From Campylobacterales bacterium (GTDB taxonomy: Bacteria > Campylobacterota > Campylobacteria > Campylobacterales > Sulfurimonadaceae): DNA of 44,448 nt. The stretch's first letter is position 1; every line of letters starts with the position of its first letter. Where the stretch lies: positions 1 to 44,448 of the forward strand of contig JAFGVE010000018.1 in assembly GCA_016938175.1 (NCBI GenBank), read 5' to 3'. The position numbers and the translations under genes are program-made. Of the stretch, positions 17,851 to 26,361 are shown one piece after another. Below the pieces are notes generated by a model, which was not told the DNA's origin, searched no databases, and was given only the letters and a program-made list of their open reading frames with translations.

Positions 17851-18432
17851 ATGCAATATATACAAAAAAATTTTCAGTACACATATGAAGTAAAGCAGTC
17901 TAAATTTATTGCTTACTTCGTCCCCATTAATTTATTTGAATCAACACTTTTAGAATTACGTTCTCAACACCCAAAAGCAAGACATTTTGTTACCGCGCAG
18001 CGTTATCTTAATGCATATGAGCAAATAGTAGAACATTCAAGTGATGATGGAGAGCCAAAAGGAACTTCAGGCAAGCCTTCTCTTATAGTTTTGCAAGGAC
18101 ATAATATTATCAATGCAGCCGTTATAGTGGTGCGTTATTTTGGAGGAACTAAACTTGGTACAGGTGGATTGGTAAGAGCATATAGTGAAGCAGTAAATGG
18201 TGTAATTACAGAATCAGAATTATTAACATATAAAAAAGAAATTGTTAGAAATGTAGTAGTTGATTACACTGATGTACGTTTCATTGAATATATATGTGAA
18301 AAATATGAGATTAGCGTAGTAGAAAAGTTTTTTGAAGAAAAAGTACTATATAAGCTACAGGGAGATGAAGAGAATATGACTCTCTTTATCTCTGAGGTTG
18401 AAAGAGTCATAAGAACTCTTAAAGAAGAGTAG
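17851..18432 (+). CDS. yigZ: YigZ/IMPACT family protein
   Basis: 193 residues. The N-terminal UPF0029 (Impact) domain shows SSDDGEPKGTSGKP near residue 67 and VVRYFGGTKLGTGGLVRAYS near residue 95, split motifs diagnostic of the family. A smaller C-terminal domain follows. The eukaryotic relative IMPACT modulates Gcn2 signalling; the bacterial role is unclear. It lies just after yebC, probably in one transcript. Its stop abuts that of the convergent pilus gene with one base between. Confidence 0.92.
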   Translation: MQYIQKNFQYTYEVKQSKFIAYFVPINLFESTLLELRSQHPKARHFVTAQRYLNAYEQIVEHSSDDGEPKGTSGKPSLIVLQGHNIINAAVIVVRYFGGTKLGTGGLVRAYSEAVNGVITESELLTYKKEIVRNVVVDYTDVRFIEYICEKYEISVVEKFFEEKVLYKLQGDEENMTLFISEVERVIRTLKEE

Positions 18433-18433
18433 T

Positions 18434-19678
18434 TTATCTTCCGTTAACAGCATTTCCCATATCCCACATAGGTAGGAAGATACCAAGTGCAAGTAAAATA
18501 ACCATTCCCGCAATAAAAAAGAGCATAATCGGTTCAATAGCTTCACTGAGACCATCAATAATGGCATCGAATTTCATCTTATAGTAATCTGCAACTTTTT
18601 TAATCATGGCATCAAGTGTCCCACTGTCTTCTCCAGCACTCACCATTTGAATAATCATATTTTCAAAAAGTTCAGTCTCTTTTAAACCATTATTAAGAGT
18701 TCCTCCTTTTTCAACAGTACTTCGAACTGAGAGAAGTTTTGTTTTTAGTGGCAAATTGTCAATCATTCCAATAGATGTTTCAAGAGCTTCAGCAATTGGA
18801 ATCCCTGCACGTATAAGCTCAGAAAATACAAGTGTAAATCTGCTCAGTGTAGAAAACTTAATAATATTTTTGATTATCATCGTACGAAGTAAAAATTTAT
18901 GCCAGCCAAAACGAAATTGGAGATTATTGTCAACAGCATATTTAAAAACCATAATAAAAATTACTATCGCTGCGAGGACGTAAAGTCCATAATTAGTTAG
19001 TAAATCAGAAAGTGTCATTAAAATAATTGTCGGTAAAGGTAGTTCTGCATTTAATTGTTCAAATATTTCTTTAAACTGCGGAACAACATATGTTAAAAGG
19101 ATACTAAAAGCTACAGCTATAGCAATCATAACGTTACGTGGATATGCCATAGCTTTTTTAAATTTAATAACATTTGAGCGTATCTCTTCTAGCATATCTG
19201 CTAGTGCATAAAGAGACTCATCAAGGTTACCTGTCTTTTCCCCTAGTTGTACCATTGCTATTGTGAGATTTCCAATTTCAAAACGAAAGTTCTCCATTGA
19301 GACAGAAAGTGATTGCCCTGAATTAATATCATCTGCAAGTTTAAAAAAGACAGTTTCCAGTGCCTGGTCATCTGTAGCAGAAGCGATATTATTTAGCGAA
19401 TCATGAATAGAGATTCCCGCATTAGTCATAACTGCTAATTGTCGTATTGCTGCAATGAGTGAATCAGGTTTGATTTTTTGTTTTTTGATGTTTTGCATCA
19501 GGTTTGTTTTAAATCTTTTAAACTGTGCATCAAAAGGTTCTTGACCCTCAACAACCTTAATGATAATTCCTGTAAATTTAAGTTTTGCTGTACTGTTTGC
19601 CTCTTTTTTGTTCTCGGCATAAAAGCCCATCTCTTGTTTTTTACCTTTTGTCAGAACAGTTGCGATAAAGTATTTCAT
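18434..19678 (-). CDS. Type II secretion/type IV pilus inner-membrane platform protein (MshG/GspF/CtsF-like)
   Basis: 414 residues with two T2SSF domains, each followed by membrane helices: the first carries AIRQLAVMTNAGISIHDSLN and the helix VMIAIAVAFSILLTYVVPQF, the second FTLVFSELIRAGIPIAEALE and a C-terminal helix PIMLFFIAGMVILLALGIFL (each stretch is a family hallmark). It is the platform on which the assembly ATPase acts. It is last in the nine-gene operon and overlaps the ATPase gene by four bases. It corresponds to MshG of the MSHA pilus and CtsF of Campylobacter transformation. Confidence 0.92.
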   Translation of the reverse strand: MKYFIATVLTKGKKQEMGFYAENKKEANSTAKLKFTGIIIKVVEGQEPFDAQFKRFKTNLMQNIKKQKIKPDSLIAAIRQLAVMTNAGISIHDSLNNIASATDDQALETVFFKLADDINSGQSLSVSMENFRFEIGNLTIAMVQLGEKTGNLDESLYALADMLEEIRSNVIKFKKAMAYPRNVMIAIAVAFSILLTYVVPQFKEIFEQLNAELPLPTIILMTLSDLLTNYGLYVLAAIVIFIMVFKYAVDNNLQFRFGWHKFLLRTMIIKNIIKFSTLSRFTLVFSELIRAGIPIAEALETSIGMIDNLPLKTKLLSVRSTVEKGGTLNNGLKETELFENMIIQMVSAGEDSGTLDAMIKKVADYYKMKFDAIIDGLSEAIEPIMLFFIAGMVILLALGIFLPMWDMGNAVNGR

Positions 19679-21411
19679 CCTTTTGCCACCTTTAAAACTT
19701 CTTCAATACTTGTAATTCCATCAACAGCTTTTTGGATACCATTTTGGAATATTGGAACAAATCCCTCTTCAAGGGCAACTTGTTTTAATTCATCTTTAGA
19801 TGCACCATTCGCAATTAAAGATGAAAGTTTTTCAGATATTGGTAATACCTCACATATCATCTCGCGGCCAGTATACCCACTCCCTCCACACTCTCTACAA
19901 CCACTCCCTTTATAAAACTTCGTTCCTTCTGGTATATAGGAGTGAAGTTCTTCTAAAAGAGAAGCTGAAAGAGTTTCTTCTTCTTTACAGTGGCGACAAA
20001 TTTTACGGATAAGTCTTTGTGCTTGGATAGCAACTAAGGCACCACTGATGAGGTAATGTTCAATTCCCATATCGGCCATACGAGGTATTGCAGAAATAGA
20101 ATCATTTGTGTGAAGGGTAGATATAACAAGGTGACCAGTTAATGCAGCTTTGATAGCTATTTCAAGTGTTTCTTGGTCTCGAATCTCACCAATCATTATT
20201 TTATCTGGATCCTGACGTAAAATTGAGCGAAGAGCATCGGCAAAACTAAGACCTACTTTTGCATTCACTTGTACTTGTTGAATAAGATTCATTCTGTACT
20301 CAACAGGATCTTCAACAGTGATTACTTTATCCTCTACATTTCTGAGTTCATTTAAGGCTCCATAGAGAGTCGTTGTTTTACCAGAACCAGTTGGCCCGGT
20401 TACAAGGATGATACCGTAAGGAGCTTGTAAACCTTTGAGGAGTTTATGGTAGCTTTCTTGGTCCATACCAGCATCTTCAAGTTTTACAAGTGCCTTTTCT
20501 TTGTCAAGCACACGCATAACGATAGATTCACCATATAAAATTGGAAGAGTCGAAATACGAAAATCATATTCGCGTGCACCAACTGCTGTTGAAAAACGTC
20601 CATCTTGAGGTTTCCTTTTCTCAGCAATGTCTAAATTGGCTAAAAGTTTTAAACGTGATGCTAATGGAGGATATATATCTTTTTCAAATATGAACATTTC
20701 TGTTAGTTTCCCATCTATACGTCCACGTACAACACAGTTTTTTTCTGTAGGTTCAATGTGAATATCACTTGAGCGTCCATTAATACAAGTTTTTAATACA
20801 ACATCAATAAGCATAAGAATAGAAGATGCTTCTTGCTGTTCTTCTAAAGTAGTAATAGAATTTAATTCATCACGAATTTTTTTAATGAGGTCTTTAACAC
20901 TGTCTTTTAGAGATATTTTATAGAGATAGGAAGATATCTGCTTTTTTGTACTAAGTGCAGTTTTAAGAATTTTTCTTGGAAATATACGTTGAATAGCTTC
21001 TTGAGCTTCTATGTCTAAAGGATCATTAAATGCAACAGTAACACTCATTTCATCTTGAGATACTGGAATAACATTATATTTTTGTAGTTGAGCCAGAGGA
21101 ACTTTACTTGTTAAATTATAGTCCATATCTACAGAGTCAAGATCCACAAAAAGTAGGTTTAATTCTTCTGCAAGCTTTTGAAGTACAACAGCTTCATGGA
21201 TATAATCATAATTATCTATGATAGAGAGTTTATATACTCCATCACGAACTTGTTGTACAATATAGCGGACAAGTCTGTCCATAGTCATAAAACCAGAGAG
21301 AGTGATATCGCGCAATATTAGACTTTCGTCAATACCTTTTGCAAGGAGTCTATCAACTTGTCCTCGCATAATAGAACCATTTTCAAGTAAGTCTGTTGTA
21401 ATTCTATCCAC
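19675..21411 (-). CDS. Type II secretion/type IV pilus assembly ATPase (MshE/GspE/CtsE-like)
   Basis: 578 residues. An N-terminal T2SSE_N domain (about 50-180) precedes the hexameric ATPase with Walker A GPTGSGKTTTLYG near residue 340, Walker B MIGEIRDQETLEIA, a His box STLHTND, and a tetracysteine zinc site ICRHC and GCRECGGSGYTG near residues 475-515. It powers pilus or pseudopilus assembly from the cytosol. Some MshE proteins bind c-di-GMP through an MshEN motif; that motif is not evident in this N-terminus. It sits between the extra 180-residue gene and the platform gene. Confidence 0.95.
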   Translation of the reverse strand: MDRITTDLLENGSIMRGQVDRLLAKGIDESLILRDITLSGFMTMDRLVRYIVQQVRDGVYKLSIIDNYDYIHEAVVLQKLAEELNLLFVDLDSVDMDYNLTSKVPLAQLQKYNVIPVSQDEMSVTVAFNDPLDIEAQEAIQRIFPRKILKTALSTKKQISSYLYKISLKDSVKDLIKKIRDELNSITTLEEQQEASSILMLIDVVLKTCINGRSSDIHIEPTEKNCVVRGRIDGKLTEMFIFEKDIYPPLASRLKLLANLDIAEKRKPQDGRFSTAVGAREYDFRISTLPILYGESIVMRVLDKEKALVKLEDAGMDQESYHKLLKGLQAPYGIILVTGPTGSGKTTTLYGALNELRNVEDKVITVEDPVEYRMNLIQQVQVNAKVGLSFADALRSILRQDPDKIMIGEIRDQETLEIAIKAALTGHLVISTLHTNDSISAIPRMADMGIEHYLISGALVAIQAQRLIRKICRHCKEEETLSASLLEELHSYIPEGTKFYKGSGCRECGGSGYTGREMICEVLPISEKLSSLIANGASKDELKQVALEEGFVPIFQNGIQKAVDGITSIEEVLKVAKG

Positions 21412-21421
21412 AGAAGTCTCC

Positions 21422-21964
21422 TTACCAGTATATATGGCGTTTTACGGCAATTGTATCATAAAACTCCTCTATGATCATTTTAGTAACCTTTGAGTCACTA
21501 GACAAATAGAGCTTATATGTTATTTTTGAATCATTTGGATCTTCAAATAAATAAAAGGCTCTTGCATCATGTTCTCCTAATTTTGCATATAAATCAAATA
21601 CCCTTGAAAGTACATAATCAGTTCTTGGTAGTTCATAAATAGAAAGGTTATAATTATCTATTAGTGCGTGATATAAAAGCTTTTTTTGCATTAGAATTAC
21701 AGAGAAATAGGCAGCATTTGCTCGAGCTTCTTTTGAAAACTTTAAAATTGCTGTAGGAATTGAAAGCCTGTCAATATAGTCAGATTTAAGGCATGAAAAA
21801 GCATAGAGTGAAACAAATTCTTCATCATGTTTATGCTTCTTAAAATTATCAAAACCTATATTGCACGCATCTTCATATTTATTATTTTGATAAAGTGTAA
21901 ACATTTCTTGTTTGATATTCGCATATAACGAAAGAGTAACTAATAAACCTAATAGTATTTTCAT
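21422..21964 (-). CDS. Secreted protein of unknown function inside the pilus operon
   Basis: 180 residues. N-terminal signal peptide MKILLGLLVTLSLYANI, then a helical region that could be TPR- or Sel1-like (QNNKYEDACNIGFDNFKKH, FVSLYAFSCLKSDY). Its C-terminus is probably beta-rich. It overlaps the upstream TPR gene by four bases and precedes the ATPase gene by ten, so it is surely co-expressed. No counterpart exists at this position in the classical MSHA order N-E. It may be a periplasmic accessory factor (inference). Confidence 0.75.
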   Translation of the reverse strand: MKILLGLLVTLSLYANIKQEMFTLYQNNKYEDACNIGFDNFKKHKHDEEFVSLYAFSCLKSDYIDRLSIPTAILKFSKEARANAAYFSVILMQKKLLYHALIDNYNLSIYELPRTDYVLSRVFDLYAKLGEHDARAFYLFEDPNDSKITYKLYLSSDSKVTKMIIEEFYDTIAVKRHIYW

Positions 21965-22788
21965 TTAAACTGTCCTGATTCAATCTCATCAAGTAATATT
22001 TTAGCACTATCTGAACGTGAATACTTTATATACTCTTTTAACGTTTTAATGGCTTTTTCTTTTTGGCCAAGTTTTACGAGTGCTTTTGAAAAAATAATCC
22101 AACTTGCATCTATGTCTTTATTAAGCTCATTCGTTATAAGTGCATAATTATATGCATTATGATAGTCAGCTAGTTCATAATATTTTTTAGCAACAAATAA
22201 ACTTAAAGCAGGATTGCTGTTTTTTTTAAACCGTTTTATAACACTGGAGATATCTTGTTGTGTATTTTGGCGTTGTATATTAATTTTATTTTCTTTATAC
22301 TCATTTTGAGGGGATTGAATATCTCCATTATCAAGTGAAAGCTCTTCTATCGGTTCATTTATAGGAGCTTGATATTTTATTACTTCTTTAGAAGTAGTAT
22401 AATTAGGTACTCCATCATCTTTTTCAATCTCATAATACGGGTCAATTGAACTTTGCATATTTTTCATAAAATCCATTGATGGCATAAGTGTATTTGAAGG
22501 TCTAATCGTTGTAGTTGGAGTCTGTATTTGAGACGGTTTTTTTTCAGAAATGTTTACTTCAGTTTCCGTATTTTCATTTTTTTGAACTGAAACTACTTCT
22601 TTTGGTTGTATTCTAGTTTGTACGATTGAATTATTGCTGTCAGTTATTTTCTTTTTAGTAGAGTTGTCAATAATCAGAAGCGTAACAATAACAATAATAG
22701 CTAAACTAACAAAAATAACTAAATAAGGAAGAAAAGATTTTATTTTATGACGTATCCAACGAGACTCAAGATCTACAATATTAAGCAT
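21961..22788 (-). CDS. Inner-membrane TPR protein of pilus operon (MshN-like; compare CtsX)
   Basis: 275 residues. One membrane helix near residues 19-43 (FLPYLVIFVSLAIIVIVTLL) follows a short basic cytosolic tail. Then comes a long polar, Ser/Thr/Pro/Gln-rich linker (about 45-190) and two or three TPR-like repeats at the C-terminus (SLFVAKKYYELADYHNAYNY and LVKLGQKEKAIKTLKEYI). Topology and position match MshN in the MSHA locus. In C. jejuni the gene at the corresponding place is the membrane protein CtsX. Direct orthology is not demonstrated. It overlaps both neighbours. Confidence 0.78.
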   Translation of the reverse strand: MLNIVDLESRWIRHKIKSFLPYLVIFVSLAIIVIVTLLIIDNSTKKKITDSNNSIVQTRIQPKEVVSVQKNENTETEVNISEKKPSQIQTPTTTIRPSNTLMPSMDFMKNMQSSIDPYYEIEKDDGVPNYTTSKEVIKYQAPINEPIEELSLDNGDIQSPQNEYKENKINIQRQNTQQDISSVIKRFKKNSNPALSLFVAKKYYELADYHNAYNYALITNELNKDIDASWIIFSKALVKLGQKEKAIKTLKEYIKYSRSDSAKILLDEIESGQFK

Positions 22789-23590
22789 TTATTAATCCAG
22801 TGTGAATTGCTGCCATTTCAATTAGCTTGTTTGGTACATAGTTAGTACTTACTTTTGAAAGTTGATGATTTGTTTCATATATAGAATAGATATCAAAAAG
22901 TGTATAAAGAAGTTTGTTTGTATCTCTATAATTACCCTTCGTAAGAGAAAAAATTTTGTTTACATTTTTTTGCGTGAACATATTGGCAGTATCAAAACAG
23001 TTTGCTTTCATAAGTTTTTTTTGTATATATATTTTAAGCTCAATATTTGTTGAATTTTCTAATTCAATAGTTTCCCATATCCTTGTCTGGAAGTGTTTTT
23101 TTGCAATAAGATCTTCTTGTTCTGTTTTATGCAGTGTAATGACAAACTTAAGAGTACGTGTATCAGAAAGAAGTCTAATTTTTTCCATAAGAATTTCAGA
23201 GTAAAGTTGCGCTTCATCAAGAAGAACTACAGGAATTTCATCAAGCTTATGTGACTCAACAATTTTCATAAATTGTGTAAAATTTAATTCTCCGTTATAT
23301 TTTACTTGAAATATATCTTGCGCTAAAAGTTTGTAAAACTCACTTTCATCCAAAATAGGAGTTTGATAATAGTATATTTTTTGTGATTCTGAGAGATCAT
23401 TATAAAGTTTTGTTAAAAACATACTTTTACCTGTACCAGGCTTGCCATAAAGGAGAATCATTTTGAGTGGCTTTTTAATAGAGTCTTTCAGAGATTGATA
23501 GATTGTTGAAACACGATCTATCTGTATGTATCCTTCAGCATAAACAGTATCTACAAAAACATCCTTAGAACTTTCATAGATACTACTCAT
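22781..23590 (-). CDS. ExeA/MshM-like AAA ATPase (CtsP-like)
   Basis: 269 residues. A single AAA domain with Walker A YGKPGTGKSMFL (about 49-57) and Walker B VVLLDEAQ near residue 121, followed by an arginine-containing sensor region (FQTRIWETIEL) and a helical lid. ExeA-like ATPases help assemble or place the secretin. No peptidoglycan-binding domain is attached. The gene overlaps the TPR gene by eight bases and follows the secretin gene by 12 bases. The same order occurs as L-M-N in MSHA and D-P-X in cts loci. Confidence 0.88.
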   Translation of the reverse strand: MSSIYESSKDVFVDTVYAEGYIQIDRVSTIYQSLKDSIKKPLKMILLYGKPGTGKSMFLTKLYNDLSESQKIYYYQTPILDESEFYKLLAQDIFQVKYNGELNFTQFMKIVESHKLDEIPVVLLDEAQLYSEILMEKIRLLSDTRTLKFVITLHKTEQEDLIAKKHFQTRIWETIELENSTNIELKIYIQKKLMKANCFDTANMFTQKNVNKIFSLTKGNYRDTNKLLYTLFDIYSIYETNHQLSKVSTNYVPNKLIEMAAIHTGLINA

Positions 23591-23602
23591 ATAGCCTCGC
23601 TT

Positions 23603-25264
23603 TTACTTTTGTTCTTGAGCAGTTTTTGTAGGGACACTCAAACCAACTTTTGGAGAATTTTGTTTTGTTAAACTATTCGCTTGCTCAGATTGAGAAAGTT
23701 TCTCATCTTTTGATGGATGTTCATTTAACAATATTTCATCTGTTAATCCTTCATATCCGAGCTCTGCTAATGAAACAGAGTTGATTTCTTTATGAATAAT
23801 ACGAGGTTCAATAATAATGACCAATTCTTGAACTTGCTTAATTTTTTCTTCGTACCTAAATAAGTAGTTTATAACAGGGATATCACCAAGGATTGGTACT
23901 TTATTTGATTCATTCGTATTTTGCGTATTAATGAGACCACCTAAGATAATTCTATTACCATCTTTTACAGTTACAACAGATGAGAGTTGACGACGATTTA
24001 AATCTGGTGGCATAGTTCTATCAGCATTATCTGTTTGAGAAATGTCTGTAGCAGTTTCTGAAAGAGAAGGGTTTATCTTTAAAGTAATAGTTTTGTCATC
24101 AGCAATTTCTGGGGTAATTGTGAGTAAAACACCTGCAAAGACAGATTGGACATTTTCATTTTGACTTTGTGCACCACTTGTACCACCTGCAAGTGTTTCT
24201 GTACTGGTAATTTTATAAAAGTACTCTCTACCAGCTGTAATAAGTGCAGGTTGATTGTTAAGTGTTAATACTTTTGGATTAGAAATGGCATTTACATCAC
24301 CCTGTGTTTGTAAAAATTTAATTACTTCATTGAGTTCACCATTCGCTTGTACTGTCACCATTGAACCAATAGCTTTTGCATCACTGTATACTCCTTCTGT
24401 AATAGAAACATCATCATAGGTAGTTACGTTTTGCCAATCTCTACGATCAACTGCCACTCTTACGTTTTGTAAAGCATATAATTGTCTCCAATCAATACCA
24501 GTTGTTTTACCTTCACTCATAGTAACTGATAGTAATTGAACATCAATAAGTACTTGAAGTTGTACTTTCTCTTGCAACTGCTTAAGGTACTTTGTAAAAC
24601 GTTTAATCTGTTTTTCTGTAGCCGTTACAGTAACGAGACCAGCATTTTTATTTATAATTGGGGCATTTGCTGTATATGCATCATGAGGACGGTTAAGTAC
24701 TTTTTGAAATTCTAAATCAAGTTCTTCCCAAAATTTAACTTCATCTTCACTCTCTATTTTAATACCAGATTGTGACATAGAAGCTTGATTTTGCCCTAGA
24801 GTACCACCAGCACCACCACCCATCATAGAACCACCACCTAGCTGACCTTGCTGACTATTAGAAGCTGAACTAAGTGTTACATCAGTACTTCCTTTACTTT
24901 TTCTTTGTGATAGGATGTAGTCAATTTCAAAAACTTTTGTTTTTAAGTACGAAATTTTTAGTAAGTTGTTTTCTAAAGTATATGCAAGATTATTTTCCGA
25001 TAGAATTATATCAAGGACTTCATCTATAGTCAGGTTTTTTAAATTTGTTTTATTAAGTTCTTTTTCTAAGAACTTTTCTGCATTAGGATCAGTGACAATA
25101 ATACTAAACCCGCACTCATCACTTAGTTGGTCAACAAAATCAATTATCTTTGTGTTTTTTGCTGAACTAATACTAAAAAGCTCATAGGAACAATCAGCAA
25201 AACTACTCGTTGAGAGTAGAGCACCTAAAAGTACTGTGCAAATTGATGTTTTAATACGTTTCAT
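23603..25264 (-). CDS. Outer-membrane secretin (MshL/PilQ/CtsD-like)
   Basis: 553 residues. Signal peptide ending near TSSFADC, an STN domain (about 30-110, with NLTIDEVLDIILSENNLAYT), a Gly/Ser/Met/Gln-rich insert near residues 135-165 (GGGSMMGGGAGG), an N-type domain, then the secretin barrel with VQLQVLIDVQLLSVTMSEGK, NPKVLTLNNQPALI and the C-terminal VPILGDIPVINYLFR. A Lys/Gln/Ser-rich tail ends the protein. It should form the outer-membrane channel for the pilus or DNA-uptake pseudopilus. The STN-plus-Gly-insert layout is that of MshL. Confidence 0.93.
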   Translation of the reverse strand: MKRIKTSICTVLLGALLSTSSFADCSYELFSISSAKNTKIIDFVDQLSDECGFSIIVTDPNAEKFLEKELNKTNLKNLTIDEVLDIILSENNLAYTLENNLLKISYLKTKVFEIDYILSQRKSKGSTDVTLSSASNSQQGQLGGGSMMGGGAGGTLGQNQASMSQSGIKIESEDEVKFWEELDLEFQKVLNRPHDAYTANAPIINKNAGLVTVTATEKQIKRFTKYLKQLQEKVQLQVLIDVQLLSVTMSEGKTTGIDWRQLYALQNVRVAVDRRDWQNVTTYDDVSITEGVYSDAKAIGSMVTVQANGELNEVIKFLQTQGDVNAISNPKVLTLNNQPALITAGREYFYKITSTETLAGGTSGAQSQNENVQSVFAGVLLTITPEIADDKTITLKINPSLSETATDISQTDNADRTMPPDLNRRQLSSVVTVKDGNRIILGGLINTQNTNESNKVPILGDIPVINYLFRYEEKIKQVQELVIIIEPRIIHKEINSVSLAELGYEGLTDEILLNEHPSKDEKLSQSEQANSLTKQNSPKVGLSVPTKTAQEQK

Positions 25265-25273
25265 GTTTTAATC

Positions 25274-25729
25274 CTATTTCGTGTTAAATTTTATATTTTT
25301 AGTACTGCTTTTCGTCGAGAGCAGTAATTGTTTTTTCTTCTTTACAAGAAGAACAGACTTTGGAGTGATTTCATTGACTGTATAGCCATTGATAGTATCT
25401 CCTTTTTTATACCAACTATCATTGATCATTGCTGAGCTATTCACAACAAGTGAAAGTGACATTACATTTTTTCCTTGTGTAACACTTTTTGTTGATAAGT
25501 TTTTGGTATTACTTAGTGAGTTTGTATGTGCTGCAGTTGTTGTGTTCTTTACTGGCTCATCTTTTTTCTTTAAATAAATAAATGGATTATTTAAAGAAGC
25601 CAGAGTTTTAGAATTTATACCACTTCTAGGGGGTTTAATTGCTTCAATTTGTTCATCAACCCATGCAAGTTCATTTGCACTAAGTGAACAACTAAGAATA
25701 AAAACTGAGATTAATAGTATTGTTTTCAT
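25274..25729 (-). CDS. Periplasmic pilus assembly protein (MshK/PilP-like; compare CtsR)
   Basis: About 151 residues from the ATG at 25729, which shares TAATG with the upstream stop; an in-frame start at 25747 would add six residues. Signal peptide MKTILLISVFILSCSLSA, a Ser/Thr/Asn-rich linker, then a small beta domain with SLSLVVNSSAMINDSWYKKG and DTINGYTVNEITPKSVLLV, the pattern of MshK/PilP proteins that link the inner-membrane complex to the secretin. It lies just before the secretin gene, as MshK does in MSHA and CtsR in Campylobacter. Sequence similarity is low, so the name rests largely on position. Confidence 0.78.
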   Translation of the reverse strand: MKTILLISVFILSCSLSANELAWVDEQIEAIKPPRSGINSKTLASLNNPFIYLKKKDEPVKNTTTAAHTNSLSNTKNLSTKSVTQGKNVMSLSLVVNSSAMINDSWYKKGDTINGYTVNEITPKSVLLVKKKKQLLLSTKSSTKNIKFNTK

Positions 25730-26361
25730 TAGTATGTAATCCCCCAAACTGAAATGTTAAGATCAGATAACAGCTTTTTATCTGCCGTAATATTCATATT
25801 ATGTATATCGACAACTAAATCACTCTGCTCAAGGGAGTTGATAAAGCGAAGTGTATTTTGGTAGCTACCACTAGATGAAATTGTAATGTCAAGTACATGG
25901 CCAAAAGCATTTTCAGTAGAGGCGTATTTATTTGAAAAGGTGTCTATCTTCATATTGTATTTTTGTGCATTTTGTGAAATAGAATCAAGGTATTCACCCC
26001 AAGTTCTTTCGTCATATATTAAGGATGAGATAGCTTCTATTTTTGTTTTTATATATGCATTTGTATCTTTTTTTTCTGCTATTTGTGTATTAAGTTGCAA
26101 AATTTCAGTATCAAAATTTGCTATAACTGACTCAGGGTTATTTTGCAAATATCTTTCATCATTTTCTATTTGTGTTGTAAGTCGTTCTACATTTTGTCTT
26201 GTTTTTTCAAAACTATCAAATGAACTGTCCCAAAAAAACAGGTACGCAAAAGCAAATACAATTGCTATTACCATGATATAGGTCATGTAAATATCTTTTT
26301 GAGACTTCTCTTTAAATGCAGTGTCTATTTTATGTAAGTAATCTTCAACATTTATCTTCAT
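25729..26361 (-). CDS. Inner-membrane pilus alignment protein (MshJ/PilO/GspM-like)
   Basis: 210 residues. Short cytosolic N-terminus, one membrane helix near residues 25-44 (YIMVIAIVFAFAYLFFW), a coiled coil (FEKTRQNVERLTTQIENDER and NTQIAEKKDTNAYIKTKIEA) and a periplasmic ferredoxin-like domain ending in VDIHNMNITADKKLLSDLNI. This is the PilO/GspM layout. It overlaps the upstream MshI-like gene by four bases and the downstream gene by one. Confidence 0.82.
   Translation of the reverse strand: MKINVEDYLHKIDTAFKEKSQKDIYMTYIMVIAIVFAFAYLFFWDSSFDSFEKTRQNVERLTTQIENDERYLQNNPESVIANFDTEILQLNTQIAEKKDTNAYIKTKIEAISSLIYDERTWGEYLDSISQNAQKYNMKIDTFSNKYASTENAFGHVLDITISSSGSYQNTLRFINSLEQSDLVVDIHNMNITADKKLLSDLNISVWGITY

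Noticed and set aside
19675..21411. A c-di-GMP-binding MshEN motif in the assembly ATPase
   Set aside because: The RLGxxL...G...LxxxLxxQ pattern could not be traced in the N-terminal 170 residues.
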